A DNA stretch of 64,000 bases from Nocardia kruczakiae NBRC 101016. Its GTDB lineage: Bacteria > Actinomycetota > Actinomycetes > Mycobacteriales > Mycobacteriaceae. Location: NCBI RefSeq assembly GCF_001612965.1, contig NZ_BDBL01000023.1:62001-126000 (forward strand), given 5' to 3'. Below, in pieces: positions 7,039-15,208 of this stretch (the first letter of the stretch is position 1; the number at the start of each line of letters is the position of its first letter). The notes under the pieces are model-generated. The model was not told the origin of the DNA. It ran no database searches and saw only the letters and a program-made list of their open reading frames with translations. A program made the position numbers and the translations under genes.

Positions 7039-7736
7039 GCGAAACCGGTGCGAACCGCGATCCCGTCCGCGGTTCCGGCAGATTGGTGCTGGTCCGTCAC
7101 GGCGAGACCGAGGGTAATGTCGCGAAACTTCTGGATACCCGGGTACCGGGTCTACCGCTGACCGAACGTGGTGTGGCGCAAGCGAAGTCGTTCGCCGCGC
7201 GGCTCGCGGTGCCGCCGGTGCGGTTGTACTCCTCGGTGGCGCTGCGTGCCCAGCAGACCGCGAGCCATATCGAATCGGTGACCGGTGTGGCGGCCGAGGT
7301 GGCCGACGGTGTGTACGAGGTGCAGGTCGGTGAACTGGAGGGGCAGAATTCCGATGCGGCGCATCGGGAATTCCAGCGGGTCTACCGTTCCTGGCATCTG
7401 GGTGAACTGCATACGCGACTGCCCGGCGGCGAATCCGGCGAGGAGGTCCTCGAGCGGTATCTGCCCGTGCTGGAACAACTTCGAGACGACTACCTGCTCC
7501 CCGGCTCGGAATCGCGCGACGTGCTTCTGGTCAGCCACGGCGCCGCGATGCGACTGGCGGCCCGTGAACTCACCGGCGTCGCCCCGCCGTTCACGACCAA
7601 CAACCATCTGGACAACACCGAAACCATCGAGCTGGCACCGACCGCCGACGGCGGTTGGACCTGTGTCCGCTGGGGCCGCTACACCCCGCCGTTCGGATAC
7701 AAGGTCGAACCGAAGGCCGACGACCCGATGGGTTAG
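7035..7736 (+). CDS. Histidine phosphatase (phosphoglycerate-mutase-like) family protein
   Basis: This 233-residue protein carries the histidine phosphatase signature LVLVRHGETEGN (catalytic His at about residue 22) and the second catalytic histidine in LLVSHGAAMRL. It corresponds to Rv3837c. The family includes cofactor-dependent phosphoglycerate mutases and many broad phosphatases; the sequence here (EVQVGELEGQ) fits a phosphatase at least as well as a glycolytic mutase. It overlaps pheA by 4 nt, which suggests co-expression. Its TAG stop overlaps the TAA stop of the convergent espG-like gene by two bases. Confidence 0.88.
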   Translation: MSETGANRDPVRGSGRLVLVRHGETEGNVAKLLDTRVPGLPLTERGVAQAKSFAARLAVPPVRLYSSVALRAQQTASHIESVTGVAAEVADGVYEVQVGELEGQNSDAAHREFQRVYRSWHLGELHTRLPGGESGEEVLERYLPVLEQLRDDYLLPGSESRDVLLVSHGAAMRLAARELTGVAPPFTTNNHLDNTETIELAPTADGGWTCVRWGRYTPPFGYKVEPKADDPMG

Positions 7737-8566
7737 CCGATTCCGGGCGTCGCCGGCTTGAAATCCTCACGGAGCGGAAGCTTGTCGACGAGGTCCTTGA
7801 TCGCGGTGCGCAATCGGCCCGGTGTCCCGCTGGCCAGCGAGGTCCACATGACCTCGTCGTCGGAGCGGGTGGTGACGCCGATGAATCGCCCGTTGCGGGT
7901 GTTGTACACCGCGATCATCCCGTCGGAGATGTCGCGACTGGCGTCGTTGTACACGACGCCGACGATCGAAGCGTGCGAATGGATTTCGACCAGCGCCGAG
8001 GCCAGCGCCTGCGCGTCGCGGGGCGGCCGCCCCACTCGCTCCAGGCGCCGCGCGGTGGTCGCGGCATCCCCGGCATCACCGAGAATCGGCTTGAGTTCCT
8101 CGGTGAGAACATTCATTCCGCTGAGTTCGAGCGCCTCCGCCGGACCCAGCGCCGCCATGATCGTGCCCGGCAGGTCGTGTCCCGCCTCGTCGATGCTGTA
8201 GGAAGTCGGCCCGCGTAGGGCGACGACATCGATGTCGTCGCCCTTGGCGAGGCAGAATCGGTTCACTCGGTCGCCGACGTACCAGCGCATCGAGATCACC
8301 CAGTGCGGGCGGTACAGCCCGCGCAGCCGGTCTTCGAGGTCGTGATGCACGACTCCGTCGACGAGCAGGTCACGCGCGGTGAGCGATTCGGCGGCCGCGG
8401 TCATCGCCCGGTCGTGGTCGACGACATTGTCGTAGCGGCCCCTCGCATCCAGTACGACAGGCACCTCGTCGATCTCCAGTTTCTCGAGCAGAAACTGCAT
8501 CTCGTCGAGCGACAACACGACCGACTCGAGCATCGACGGCCCGCGGCCGGCGCCGAGCACGGTCAC
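7733..8566 (-). CDS. ESX secretion-associated protein, EspG family
   Basis: The 277-residue soluble protein resembles EspG chaperones, which bind PE-PPE heterodimers in the cytosol and deliver them to a type VII (ESX) secretion machine. The match rests on overall character (LSLDEMQFLLEKLEIDEVPVVLD near the N-terminus and AIYNTRNGRFIGVTTRSDD-like strands near the C-terminus, given here from memory of the family) and on context. The gene directly follows a PPE and a PE gene, in the order PE-PPE-EspG. No ESX membrane components are nearby, so it must serve a machine encoded elsewhere. The gene starts 1 bp after the PPE stop, so it is part of the same operon. Confidence 0.78.
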   Translation of the reverse strand: MTVLGAGRGPSMLESVVLSLDEMQFLLEKLEIDEVPVVLDARGRYDNVVDHDRAMTAAAESLTARDLLVDGVVHHDLEDRLRGLYRPHWVISMRWYVGDRVNRFCLAKGDDIDVVALRGPTSYSIDEAGHDLPGTIMAALGPAEALELSGMNVLTEELKPILGDAGDAATTARRLERVGRPPRDAQALASALVEIHSHASIVGVVYNDASRDISDGMIAVYNTRNGRFIGVTTRSDDEVMWTSLASGTPGRLRTAIKDLVDKLPLREDFKPATPGIG

Positions 8567-9742
8567 TTAGCGCGCTCCGGCGGCCGGGTCTGCTCCGATG
8601 ACACCGGGTGCGATGACCCGGCCGTCGGCGAAGTGCTCGCCCCGCAGGTAGTCGTTGCCCTGGTGCTCGCCCTCGTCGTCGTCGCTGTCCACCTGGCGGC
8701 CCAGCAGCGGGTTACCGGCGGCGTTGTTCGCGCGGGCCGGAGCCGGTGCGCCCATCTGCGCGACGGGTGCCGTCTCCGCCACCGGAGCGGTCGCGGCCGG
8801 AGCGCCGATCACGTTGCCGGCGCCCCAGCCCTCGGGGAGTTGCAGCGTGCCGGCGCCGTTGCCGATGCCGACGGAGCTGCCACCGAAGGACACGGCGCGC
8901 GTGGCGGCCGCGGCACCACCGGCGGCGGCGACTCCACCGATGCCGCCCATCATCATCGGCGACATGCTCGCGGCGGGCGCGGCTTGGCTGGTCGCCGCGG
9001 CGATCGCGGTACCGGCGACATTGCCCACCGTGGACACACCCGTCGTCGCCACCGATCCGGCGACATTGGCCGCCTGGGTGGCGGCGCTGATCACGCCCGG
9101 ATCGGTCGCGAGCGCCTGTGCCACACCGATGGCCGTCTGCACGGGGTCGCTGGTGGTGTTCTGCGACGCCGCCTCGGCGCCGCTGTCGGCCACCCCGGCG
9201 CCCGCCGCGATCGGCGGCGGCGTCAGGAACTCGGCCGGAGTCGCCGTCATGGCCTCGACGGTGGATTCGTAGGTGTCCATGACCAGTGCGGCCTGCACAT
9301 CCAGGGCGGCCTTGGCGGCTTCCGCCACCTCGGCGCTGCCGTCCAGATCGCCGCCGTGAGCATGTGCCGCGACGCGCGCGGCGTCCACCGCGGCGATCTC
9401 CGGCAGGCTCGGCATGGCAAGGGTGGCAACGGTATTGGCGGTGGCGTGGGCGGAGGCCTTGGCCGCCATCGCCGCCGCCTGCATGCCCTGCTGTTCGGCC
9501 CAGCCGGTGAAGCCGGCGAGTTTGGTCAGTGCGACGGCACCGTTGAGACCGACCATGCCGACACCCAGTTCGGCCATGACCCGGGTGACGGTGGCGGTCG
9601 CGTCGACCCACGCCGCCGTGAGACCACCCCATGCCGTGGCCGCGGCAGCGGCCGGAACGGCGTGCGGACCCGCGGTCAGCAGACTCGAGTTGCCCTCGGC
9701 GAGCCGCGGCAGCCAATAGATTCCGGTGATCCCTGCAGTCAT
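8567..9742 (-). CDS. PPE domain protein
   Basis: The 391-residue Ala/Gly-rich protein has an N-terminal PPE-like helical domain (ITGIYWLPRLAEGNSSLL...AATAWGGLTAAWVDATATVTRVMAELG) of the Nocardia type, without a literal Pro-Pro-Glu start. A long Ala-rich helical middle follows, then a low-complexity Gly/Ala/Met C-terminus ending near a DSDDDEGEHQGNDYL segment. PPE proteins are secreted with a PE partner through ESX systems. I chose the ATG at 9742 because GGGAGAG precedes it by about 3 nt; the open frame extends further upstream, but that part is Arg-rich and overlaps the PE gene out of frame. Confidence 0.82.
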   Translation of the reverse strand: MTAGITGIYWLPRLAEGNSSLLTAGPHAVPAAAAATAWGGLTAAWVDATATVTRVMAELGVGMVGLNGAVALTKLAGFTGWAEQQGMQAAAMAAKASAHATANTVATLAMPSLPEIAAVDAARVAAHAHGGDLDGSAEVAEAAKAALDVQAALVMDTYESTVEAMTATPAEFLTPPPIAAGAGVADSGAEAASQNTTSDPVQTAIGVAQALATDPGVISAATQAANVAGSVATTGVSTVGNVAGTAIAAATSQAAPAASMSPMMMGGIGGVAAAGGAAAATRAVSFGGSSVGIGNGAGTLQLPEGWGAGNVIGAPAATAPVAETAPVAQMGAPAPARANNAAGNPLLGRQVDSDDDEGEHQGNDYLRGEHFADGRVIAPGVIGADPAAGAR

Positions 9743-9785
9743 TGTCTCTCCCCTGAACGAATGGTGTGGTGAAGGATCGCGCCGG

Positions 9786-10097
9786 TCAGAACTGAATCGC
9801 GGCGGTGCCGGCCGCGTTGATCGCGTCCTCGGCGATGTACGAGGCCAGCTGCTGACGCAGGATCGCGGCCGCGTGGTGCAATTCGAGAATGGCCTGCGCG
9901 GCCGCGCGGTCATGGCTGAGCGCGCCCTCGTTCAGATGGGTTGCCGCGGCGACGGACACCTCTTCGGCGCCGGCGGGGACGACGTGGGTGGCCGGGCCGC
10001 TCAAAGCGGCGGCAGCAGTGAGACGTTCGGCGAGCAGATCGAGTTCCGCCGAGGCCGCGAGCACGACTTCGGGCTGTACACCGAGCAAACCAACCAT
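9786..10097 (-). CDS. PE domain protein
   Basis: The 103-residue protein has Pro9-Glu10 near the N-terminus (MVGLLGVQPEVVLAAS), two amphipathic helices typical of PE domains, and YIAED near the C-terminus, which matches the YxxxD/E secretion signal of type VII substrates. It should pair with the PPE protein encoded 43 bp downstream and be guided by the EspG-like protein after that. ATG 10097 has a strong Shine-Dalgarno (AAGGAG, spacing about 8); the open frame continues upstream to 10259 but without a signal or PE features. Confidence 0.85.
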   Translation of the reverse strand: MVGLLGVQPEVVLAASAELDLLAERLTAAAALSGPATHVVPAGAEEVSVAAATHLNEGALSHDRAAAQAILELHHAAAILRQQLASYIAEDAINAAGTAAIQF

Positions 10098-10271
10098 GAC
10101 TCGAACTCCTTCTTGTGGCGGCTGTGCAAGTGTCGAGGCTGCCCGAGCCCAGTGCTGTTCCGGCACAGAGGATCCGGCAGACCCGTCGGTGGAACCACGA
10201 GAATTCCCCCTACGAGATGATTGGACGCGACGGCCCCCGGTTCGGTTCCCTCGAGTCACGAATCGATTCGA

Positions 10272-10294
10272 CTTTACCCGCTACGCGCGTAAAG
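10272..10294. terminator. Short hairpin after the metallopeptidase gene
   Basis: CTTTAC (10272-10277) pairs with GTAAAG (10289-10294), with CGC/GCG inside, directly after the metallopeptidase stop codon (10296-10298, minus strand). It is a modest hairpin. The rest of 10098-10295 shows no gene; the PE promoter must lie here. Confidence 0.4.
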
Positions 10295-10295
10295 A

Positions 10296-10649
10296 CTAGC
10301 CCCAACCGAGCTGATGCAGCCGTTCTTCGTCGATCCCGAAATAGTGAGCTATCTCATGGATCACCGTGATGGCCACTTCCTCGACGACCTGCCGTTCGTC
10401 GTCGCACATTTCCAGAATCGTGTCGCGGTAGATGGTGACGGTGTCCGGTAGCGCGCCGCCGTACTGACTGTCCACCCGGTCGGTCAGCGCGATGCCGTGA
10501 TACAGCCCGAGCAGTTGCGGATCCTCGGGATCGCGGGCCTCGATCAGCACCACCACGTTCTCGATCGCCGCGGCGAGCGCGGGCGGAATCGTATCCAGCG
10601 CATCGCCGACCAGTTCCTCGAACCGGCTCTCCGACATCGACACCGGCAT
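10296..10649 (-). CDS. Metallopeptidase family protein (zincin-like, Rv3836-like)
   Basis: The 117-residue protein contains HEIAHYFGIDEERL near its C-terminus, an HExxHxxGI zinc-protease motif of the minimal MtxX/DUF1025-type family. It has no signal peptide, so it acts in the cytosol; the substrate is unknown. The internal ATG at 10637 (MSESRFEEL) is an alternative start and fits the family length slightly better. It starts 4 bp after the stop of the septum-formation gene, so the two form one transcription unit, as Rv3835-Rv3836 do. Confidence 0.85.
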   Translation of the reverse strand: MPVSMSESRFEELVGDALDTIPPALAAAIENVVVLIEARDPEDPQLLGLYHGIALTDRVDSQYGGALPDTVTIYRDTILEMCDDERQVVEEVAITVIHEIAHYFGIDEERLHQLGWG

Positions 10650-10653
10650 GGTG

Positions 10654-11808
10654 TCAGCGCTGCGGTGGAATCGGCGCGGGCGCCGCGCCCGGCAGCGGTG
10701 CCGGGGTGGAACGCCCGGAACTCGGCGGCGGCACCGGGGCCTGGCCGTCGATCAGCACATCGCCCTTGGCGGATCCGGTGATCGTCGCGAACCCGTCCTG
10801 AGAGCCCTTGCCCACCAGGCAGTTCAGCTTGTGACTGCCGACCAGCCAGCTGCGGGCGTCGAGGTTGTCCCAGAAGATGGTCAGCGTCTTGTTGATCAGC
10901 GCGTCCTGACCGCCGAGGTAATCGCCTGCGGCGCGGGCGCATTCGTCCTGCATGAACTTGTCCTGATCGGCATTCGCCGGCGGGCCGCCGTTGAAGTGGG
11001 TGCCGAGATCGACGGTCGACATCACCTCGTAGGCGTGCGGCTGACCACAGGGGACCGGTTCGTTGGTCGGCAGATTCTGATTGATGCCGATGCAGGTGCC
11101 CGGATCGAAGACGCGGGACTGGTCGCTGTCGCGCACCCGGCCCACGGTCTGCTGCGTCGCGCTACCCGTGGCGCTCACCAACTGCAATCCGCACCGGATG
11201 GTCCGGTCGCCGTTGCGCCAGCCCGGTTCACCCGGGTTGACCATGCCGACCACGAACCGCCCCCGCGGGTCGAGCCGGCCACCGAGGTAGGCGGCCGCGG
11301 CCGAGGCGCAGTGTTCGTCGCGCAGTTCGCCGAAGCGCAGCGAATCGGGGAAGGCCGAGCCCGGCCCGAATTCGCGGCCCGGATATTTGCTCAGGTCGAT
11401 GTCGGCGGTCACCTCGAACAGATGTTTGTCGGCGCAGTTGACCTTGGTCAGATCCAGGGTTTTGGCGCTGGTCCAGGTGAGGCAGTCACCCGATCTGGCG
11501 GAGCCGAAGGCGGCGTCTGCGCGGCCGGCGGGCGCCTTGCCCGACCCGGGATCGTGCACCTCCAGCCCGTGCGAACTGCGAAATCCCGATATGGACAGCG
11601 TCACCAGGGCCGCTACCACGGCGCCGACGGCGACCGCGAGCAATCCCCACCGCAGCCGATGCGGATGCAGCGCCTTGCCGTCCCCGGAGCGTTTCCCGGC
11701 GCCCGGCGACGGGCGGTGACGGTTCGCCCCGGCACGCCTGCGGCGAGGCATGTCGGATTCTTCGTTTCCCGGTTCCGGCGCCGCTGGCGCCCCATCGTCG
11801 GAGGACAT
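10654..11808 (-). CDS. Septum formation family membrane protein (Rv3835-like)
   Basis: The 384-residue protein has a cytosolic basic N-terminus, one membrane helix (about residues 53-73), and an extracellular part with two related cysteine-containing modules (SGDCLTWT...VNCADKHLFEVTADIDL and PGTCIGIN...VPCGQPHAYEVMSTVDL). This CxxxxH-type layout is that of the Septum_form domain. The C-terminus is Pro-rich. The name comes from the family; the biochemical role is not known. It is divergent from serS and shares a 105-bp promoter region with it. Confidence 0.82.
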   Translation of the reverse strand: MSSDDGAPAAPEPGNEESDMPRRRRAGANRHRPSPGAGKRSGDGKALHPHRLRWGLLAVAVGAVVAALVTLSISGFRSSHGLEVHDPGSGKAPAGRADAAFGSARSGDCLTWTSAKTLDLTKVNCADKHLFEVTADIDLSKYPGREFGPGSAFPDSLRFGELRDEHCASAAAAYLGGRLDPRGRFVVGMVNPGEPGWRNGDRTIRCGLQLVSATGSATQQTVGRVRDSDQSRVFDPGTCIGINQNLPTNEPVPCGQPHAYEVMSTVDLGTHFNGGPPANADQDKFMQDECARAAGDYLGGQDALINKTLTIFWDNLDARSWLVGSHKLNCLVGKGSQDGFATITGSAKGDVLIDGQAPVPPPSSGRSTPAPLPGAAPAPIPPQR

Positions 11809-11899
11809 CGCCGTCCATCATGGCAGGCGCCGTGCGGGGCCTGCCACGATCGGTTCGGATTTCACCGGATCCACAGAAAATGCGGTGGACACCTCCCAC

Positions 11900-11905
11900 T
11901 AGGCT
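11900..11905 (+). promoter_or_regulatory. -10 element of serS (leaderless)
   Basis: TAGGCT followed by 8 nt and ATG 11914, with no Shine-Dalgarno. No T-box leader is visible in the short intergenic region. Confidence 0.5.
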
Positions 11906-11913
11906 GATTGCCC

Positions 11914-13176
11914 ATGATCGACCTCCGATTCCTGCGCGAGAATCCCGAAGCGGTCCGTGCCTCGCAGCGTGCCCGCGGTGAGGACCCGGCGCTGGTGGAT
12001 GCCCTGCTCGAGGCGGACGCCGCCCGCCGCGCCGCGGTCGCGACGGCGGACAACCTGCGCGCCGAGCAGAAGGCGCTGGGTAAGAAGGTCGGCAAGGCGT
12101 CCCCGGACGAGCGCGCGACGCTGCTGGCCCACGCGCAGGAGCTGTCGGCGAAGGTGAAGGAGGCCGAGGCCGCCGAGAACGCCGCCGACGCCGAACTCGA
12201 CAGCGCCCACCGCGCGATCTCGAACGTCGTGCAGGAGGGCGCACCCGCGGGCGGCGAGGACGATTTCGTTCTGCTCGAAACCGTGGGCGCTCCCACCGAA
12301 TTCGACTTCTCTCCGCGCGATCATCTCGACCTGGGCGAGGCGCTCGGACTGATCGATATGGAACGCGGCGCCAAGGTCTCGGGCGCCCGGTTCTACTTCC
12401 TGACCGGCTACGGCGCCCTGCTGCAACTCGGTCTGCTGCAGCTGGCCGCCCAGCGCGCGGTCGCCAACGGTTTCACCATGATGATCCCGCCGGTACTCGT
12501 GCGTCCGGAGATCATGGCCGGAACGGGCTTCCTGGGCCAGCATTCGGCCGAGGTCTACCACCTCGACGACGACGATCTGTACCTGGTCGGCACCTCGGAG
12601 GTCCCGCTGGCCGGCTACCACTCGGGCGAGATCCTCGATCTGAGCGAGGGTCCGAAGCGCTATGCCGGCTGGTCGTCGTGCTTCCGCCGCGAGGCCGGCA
12701 GCTACGGCAAGGACACCCGCGGCATCATTCGGGTGCATCAGTTCGACAAGGTCGAGATGTTCGTCTACTGCCGTCCCGAGGACGCCGACGCCGAACACCG
12801 CCGCCTGCTGGACTGGGAGAAGGAGATGCTCGCCGCGATCGAGGTCCCGTACCGGGTCATCGATGTGGCCGGTGGCGATCTCGGCAGCTCGGCCGCCCGC
12901 AAATTCGACTGCGAGGCCTGGGTGCCGACCCAGCAGACCTATCGCGAACTCACCTCGACCTCGAACTGCACCACCTTCCAGGCCCGCCGCCTGTCGGTGC
13001 GCTACCGGGACGAGAACGGCAAGCCGCAGATCGCCGCGACCCTCAACGGAACCCTCGCGACCACTCGGTGGATCGTCGCGTTGCTGGAAAATCACCAGCA
13101 GGCCGACGGCTCGGTCCGGGTGCCCGCCGCGCTGGTTCCGTTCGTGGGCCGCGAGGTGCTCGAGCCGCCGCGCTGA
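11914..13176 (+). CDS. serS: Seryl-tRNA synthetase
   Basis: The 420-residue class II synthetase charges tRNA-Ser with serine. It opens MIDLRFLRENPEAV, followed by the long antiparallel coiled-coil arm (about residues 30-105) that grips the tRNA variable arm. The catalytic core shows motif 2 (FRREAGSYGKDTRGIIRVHQF in two halves) and the C-terminal motif 3 region (ATLNGTLATTRWIVALLEN). Length is typical. An upstream TTG at 11908 would add MP and is not preferred, because ATG 11914 sits 8 nt after a TAGGCT element. Confidence 0.97.
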   Translation: MIDLRFLRENPEAVRASQRARGEDPALVDALLEADAARRAAVATADNLRAEQKALGKKVGKASPDERATLLAHAQELSAKVKEAEAAENAADAELDSAHRAISNVVQEGAPAGGEDDFVLLETVGAPTEFDFSPRDHLDLGEALGLIDMERGAKVSGARFYFLTGYGALLQLGLLQLAAQRAVANGFTMMIPPVLVRPEIMAGTGFLGQHSAEVYHLDDDDLYLVGTSEVPLAGYHSGEILDLSEGPKRYAGWSSCFRREAGSYGKDTRGIIRVHQFDKVEMFVYCRPEDADAEHRRLLDWEKEMLAAIEVPYRVIDVAGGDLGSSAARKFDCEAWVPTQQTYRELTSTSNCTTFQARRLSVRYRDENGKPQIAATLNGTLATTRWIVALLENHQQADGSVRVPAALVPFVGREVLEPPR

Positions 13177-13272
13177 CGGTTGCGGCCCTGTCGCGGTGAT
13201 GATCGCGGCCGGGGCGCGGTGACTTCGACCTCGAATCCGGCGGTTGTCACTACTGCTATGCACCGCGTTGTC

Positions 13273-13278
13273 TAGGCT
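13273..13278 (+). promoter_or_regulatory. -10 element of the GGDEF/EAL gene
   Basis: TAGGCT followed by 7 nt and GTG 13286; no Shine-Dalgarno. It supports 13286 as the start rather than codons further upstream. Confidence 0.5.
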
Positions 13279-13285
13279 GGACGGC

Positions 13286-15157
13286 GTGCGAGGACTCGGG
13301 TCTCGCGGCGATACCCGCACGCAGGTTCGGGCGGCATCGGCGCTGGCGACGGCAATGGTCATGGCTCGGACCACCGGGGCGTTCTACGTCATGGGTGGGG
13401 TCCTGGGCCTGCTGATCACTGCCATCGCACCGGGAGACGAGGGCAACCGCCCGCTGGTCGGCTCGGCCGCCGCGGTCGCGCTGTTGCTCGGCGTGAGCCT
13501 GCTGATCTGGGGCCCGCGCCAGCCGCACTGGGTGCACCACGGCTATGTCGCGGTGGCGACGGTACTGGTCACCATCGCCGTGCACTGGTTCCCGAACACC
13601 GTCGGCGCGATCACCCTCGCCGCCTTCTACGTCTTCGTCGCCGCCGATGCCGCGATCTTCTTCGCCTGGCGGCTGGCCGGGGCGCATGTGGGCTTCGCGG
13701 TCGTGCTCTGTCTGTGGGTGGTGCCGTCCCGGGGTCTGCCCTGGTGGTCGGGCATCATCCCGGCCGGTATCACGGTCGGCGTCGGCATCGTGGTCGGCAT
13801 CCTCACCCGGATGGCCTCGGACGCCGATATCGACACACTCACCGGCTTGCTGAACCGCCGCGGTTTCGATCGCGCGCTCAACAGCGCCATCGGACATGCC
13901 GGGCGGACCGGGCAGGGCCTGGCGCTGGTCCTGGTCGACCTGGACCGGTTCCAGAAGATCAACGATCATCTCGGCCACCGCGCCGGCGATGCCGTGCTGC
14001 AGCGCGTCGGCGACACCTGGTCGAAACTGCTGGGCCCGGATCAGGTGCTGGCCCGATACGGCGGCGACGCGTTCGCGCTGTTGTTGCCCAACACCACCGA
14101 ACAGGCCGCGATCCTGCTGACCGAACAGCTGCGTGCCGCGGTCACCACGGGATGTTCGGCCGGCGTCACCTCCTGGCAGCCCGGCGAATCCGGATCGCTG
14201 CTGGTCAGTCGCGCCGACGTGGGTCTGTACCGCGCCAAGCAGGCCGGGCGCAACCGCACTGTGCTGGAGTCGTCGCGGCAGCTGCCGCTGGCGGTCGAAC
14301 TGCGCGAAGCCATCGACACCGGTGCGCTGGACGTGCACTACCAGCCCATCGTGAGCCTGGGTGAGGACGGCGCCCAGGCGGTCGGCGTGGAGGCGCTGCT
14401 GCGCTGGTCGTCCAACGCCCAGCCCGACGTGACCACCGAGGGGCTGATCCGGGTCGCCGAGGAATACGACCTGATCTCCGACCTCGACGAGCTGGTTCTG
14501 CGGCGCGCGTGTGCCGATGCGGCCCGGTTGCAACAGACCTTCGCCCAGCTCGATCTGACCCTGAATGTCAACGTCAGCGGTCTCGAATTGGCCGAGAGCA
14601 ACTACGCCGACCGAGTCTCCGGCATCCTCGCCGATACCGGCTGGCCGGCCGACCAGCTCGTCCTGGAGGTCACCGAGAGCGAATTGGCCGCCGAATCGCA
14701 GACCGCCATCGCGAATCTGAACCAATTGCGCGACAGCGGCGTTCGGATCGCCATCGACGATTTCGGCACCGGCTACTCCTCGCTGAGCCGATTGGCCACC
14801 ATCCCCAGCGACATTCTCAAGGTCGACCAGTCGTTCGTCGCCGCGATCCGGTCCGATTCGCCCGCCCCACCGCTACTGGGAGTGATTGCGGCGCTGAGCA
14901 AGTCGCTGGATCTCCAAGTCATCGCCGAGGGTGTGGAAACCGAATATCAGGCGGCCGTGCTGACCGAACTCGGCTTCGCGCTCGCCCAGGGCTATCACTA
15001 CAGCGATTCGCATCCGGTGTCCGAGCTGATCAGCGATATGAACTCCAACCGCGGGCTGGTCGGCGCGGGTGCGACCGATCGGGAGCTCGCCGCCAAGGGC
15101 TGGGTCCCGTTGGACAACAACGGATTCGATCCCGAGGGCTCGATCCGTCGGAGCTGA
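13286..15157 (+). CDS. Membrane GGDEF-EAL protein with degenerate GGDEF motif
   Basis: The 623-residue protein has about six N-terminal membrane helices, then a GGDEF domain (about 185-335) and an EAL domain (about 345-600). The GGDEF signature reads GGDAF (259-263), losing the metal-binding glutamate, and no RxxD inhibitory site is present, so cyclic-di-GMP synthesis is doubtful. The EAL domain keeps its catalytic set: E369-A-L, NVSG, LEVTES, IDDFGTGYSS, ILKVDQ and AEGVE. The protein is therefore probably a cyclic-di-GMP phosphodiesterase whose GGDAF half may sense GTP; that last point is inference. The start at 13286 rests on the -10 element 7 nt upstream. Confidence 0.85.
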   Translation: MRGLGSRGDTRTQVRAASALATAMVMARTTGAFYVMGGVLGLLITAIAPGDEGNRPLVGSAAAVALLLGVSLLIWGPRQPHWVHHGYVAVATVLVTIAVHWFPNTVGAITLAAFYVFVAADAAIFFAWRLAGAHVGFAVVLCLWVVPSRGLPWWSGIIPAGITVGVGIVVGILTRMASDADIDTLTGLLNRRGFDRALNSAIGHAGRTGQGLALVLVDLDRFQKINDHLGHRAGDAVLQRVGDTWSKLLGPDQVLARYGGDAFALLLPNTTEQAAILLTEQLRAAVTTGCSAGVTSWQPGESGSLLVSRADVGLYRAKQAGRNRTVLESSRQLPLAVELREAIDTGALDVHYQPIVSLGEDGAQAVGVEALLRWSSNAQPDVTTEGLIRVAEEYDLISDLDELVLRRACADAARLQQTFAQLDLTLNVNVSGLELAESNYADRVSGILADTGWPADQLVLEVTESELAAESQTAIANLNQLRDSGVRIAIDDFGTGYSSLSRLATIPSDILKVDQSFVAAIRSDSPAPPLLGVIAALSKSLDLQVIAEGVETEYQAAVLTELGFALAQGYHYSDSHPVSELISDMNSNRGLVGAGATDRELAAKGWVPLDNNGFDPEGSIRRS

Positions 15158-15195
15158 CCCGATCAGGGGTGCGGTATCGGCTCGGCCGGACCCAC

Positions 15196-15201
15196 TACCG
15201 T
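15196..15201 (+). promoter_or_regulatory. -10 element of the DMT transporter gene
   Basis: TACCGT followed by 7 nt and ATG 15209. This favours ATG 15209 over GTG 15200, which lies inside the element. Confidence 0.45.
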
Positions 15202-15208
15202 GGCGGAT

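Noticed and set aside
10098..10259. Extended N-terminus of the PE protein
   Set aside because: PE proteins begin close to the Pro-Glu pair, and the ribosome binding site supports 10097.
11899..13374. Open frame antisense to serS
   Set aside because: Composition is Arg/Gly/Val-rich without motifs, while the plus strand encodes complete seryl-tRNA synthetase.
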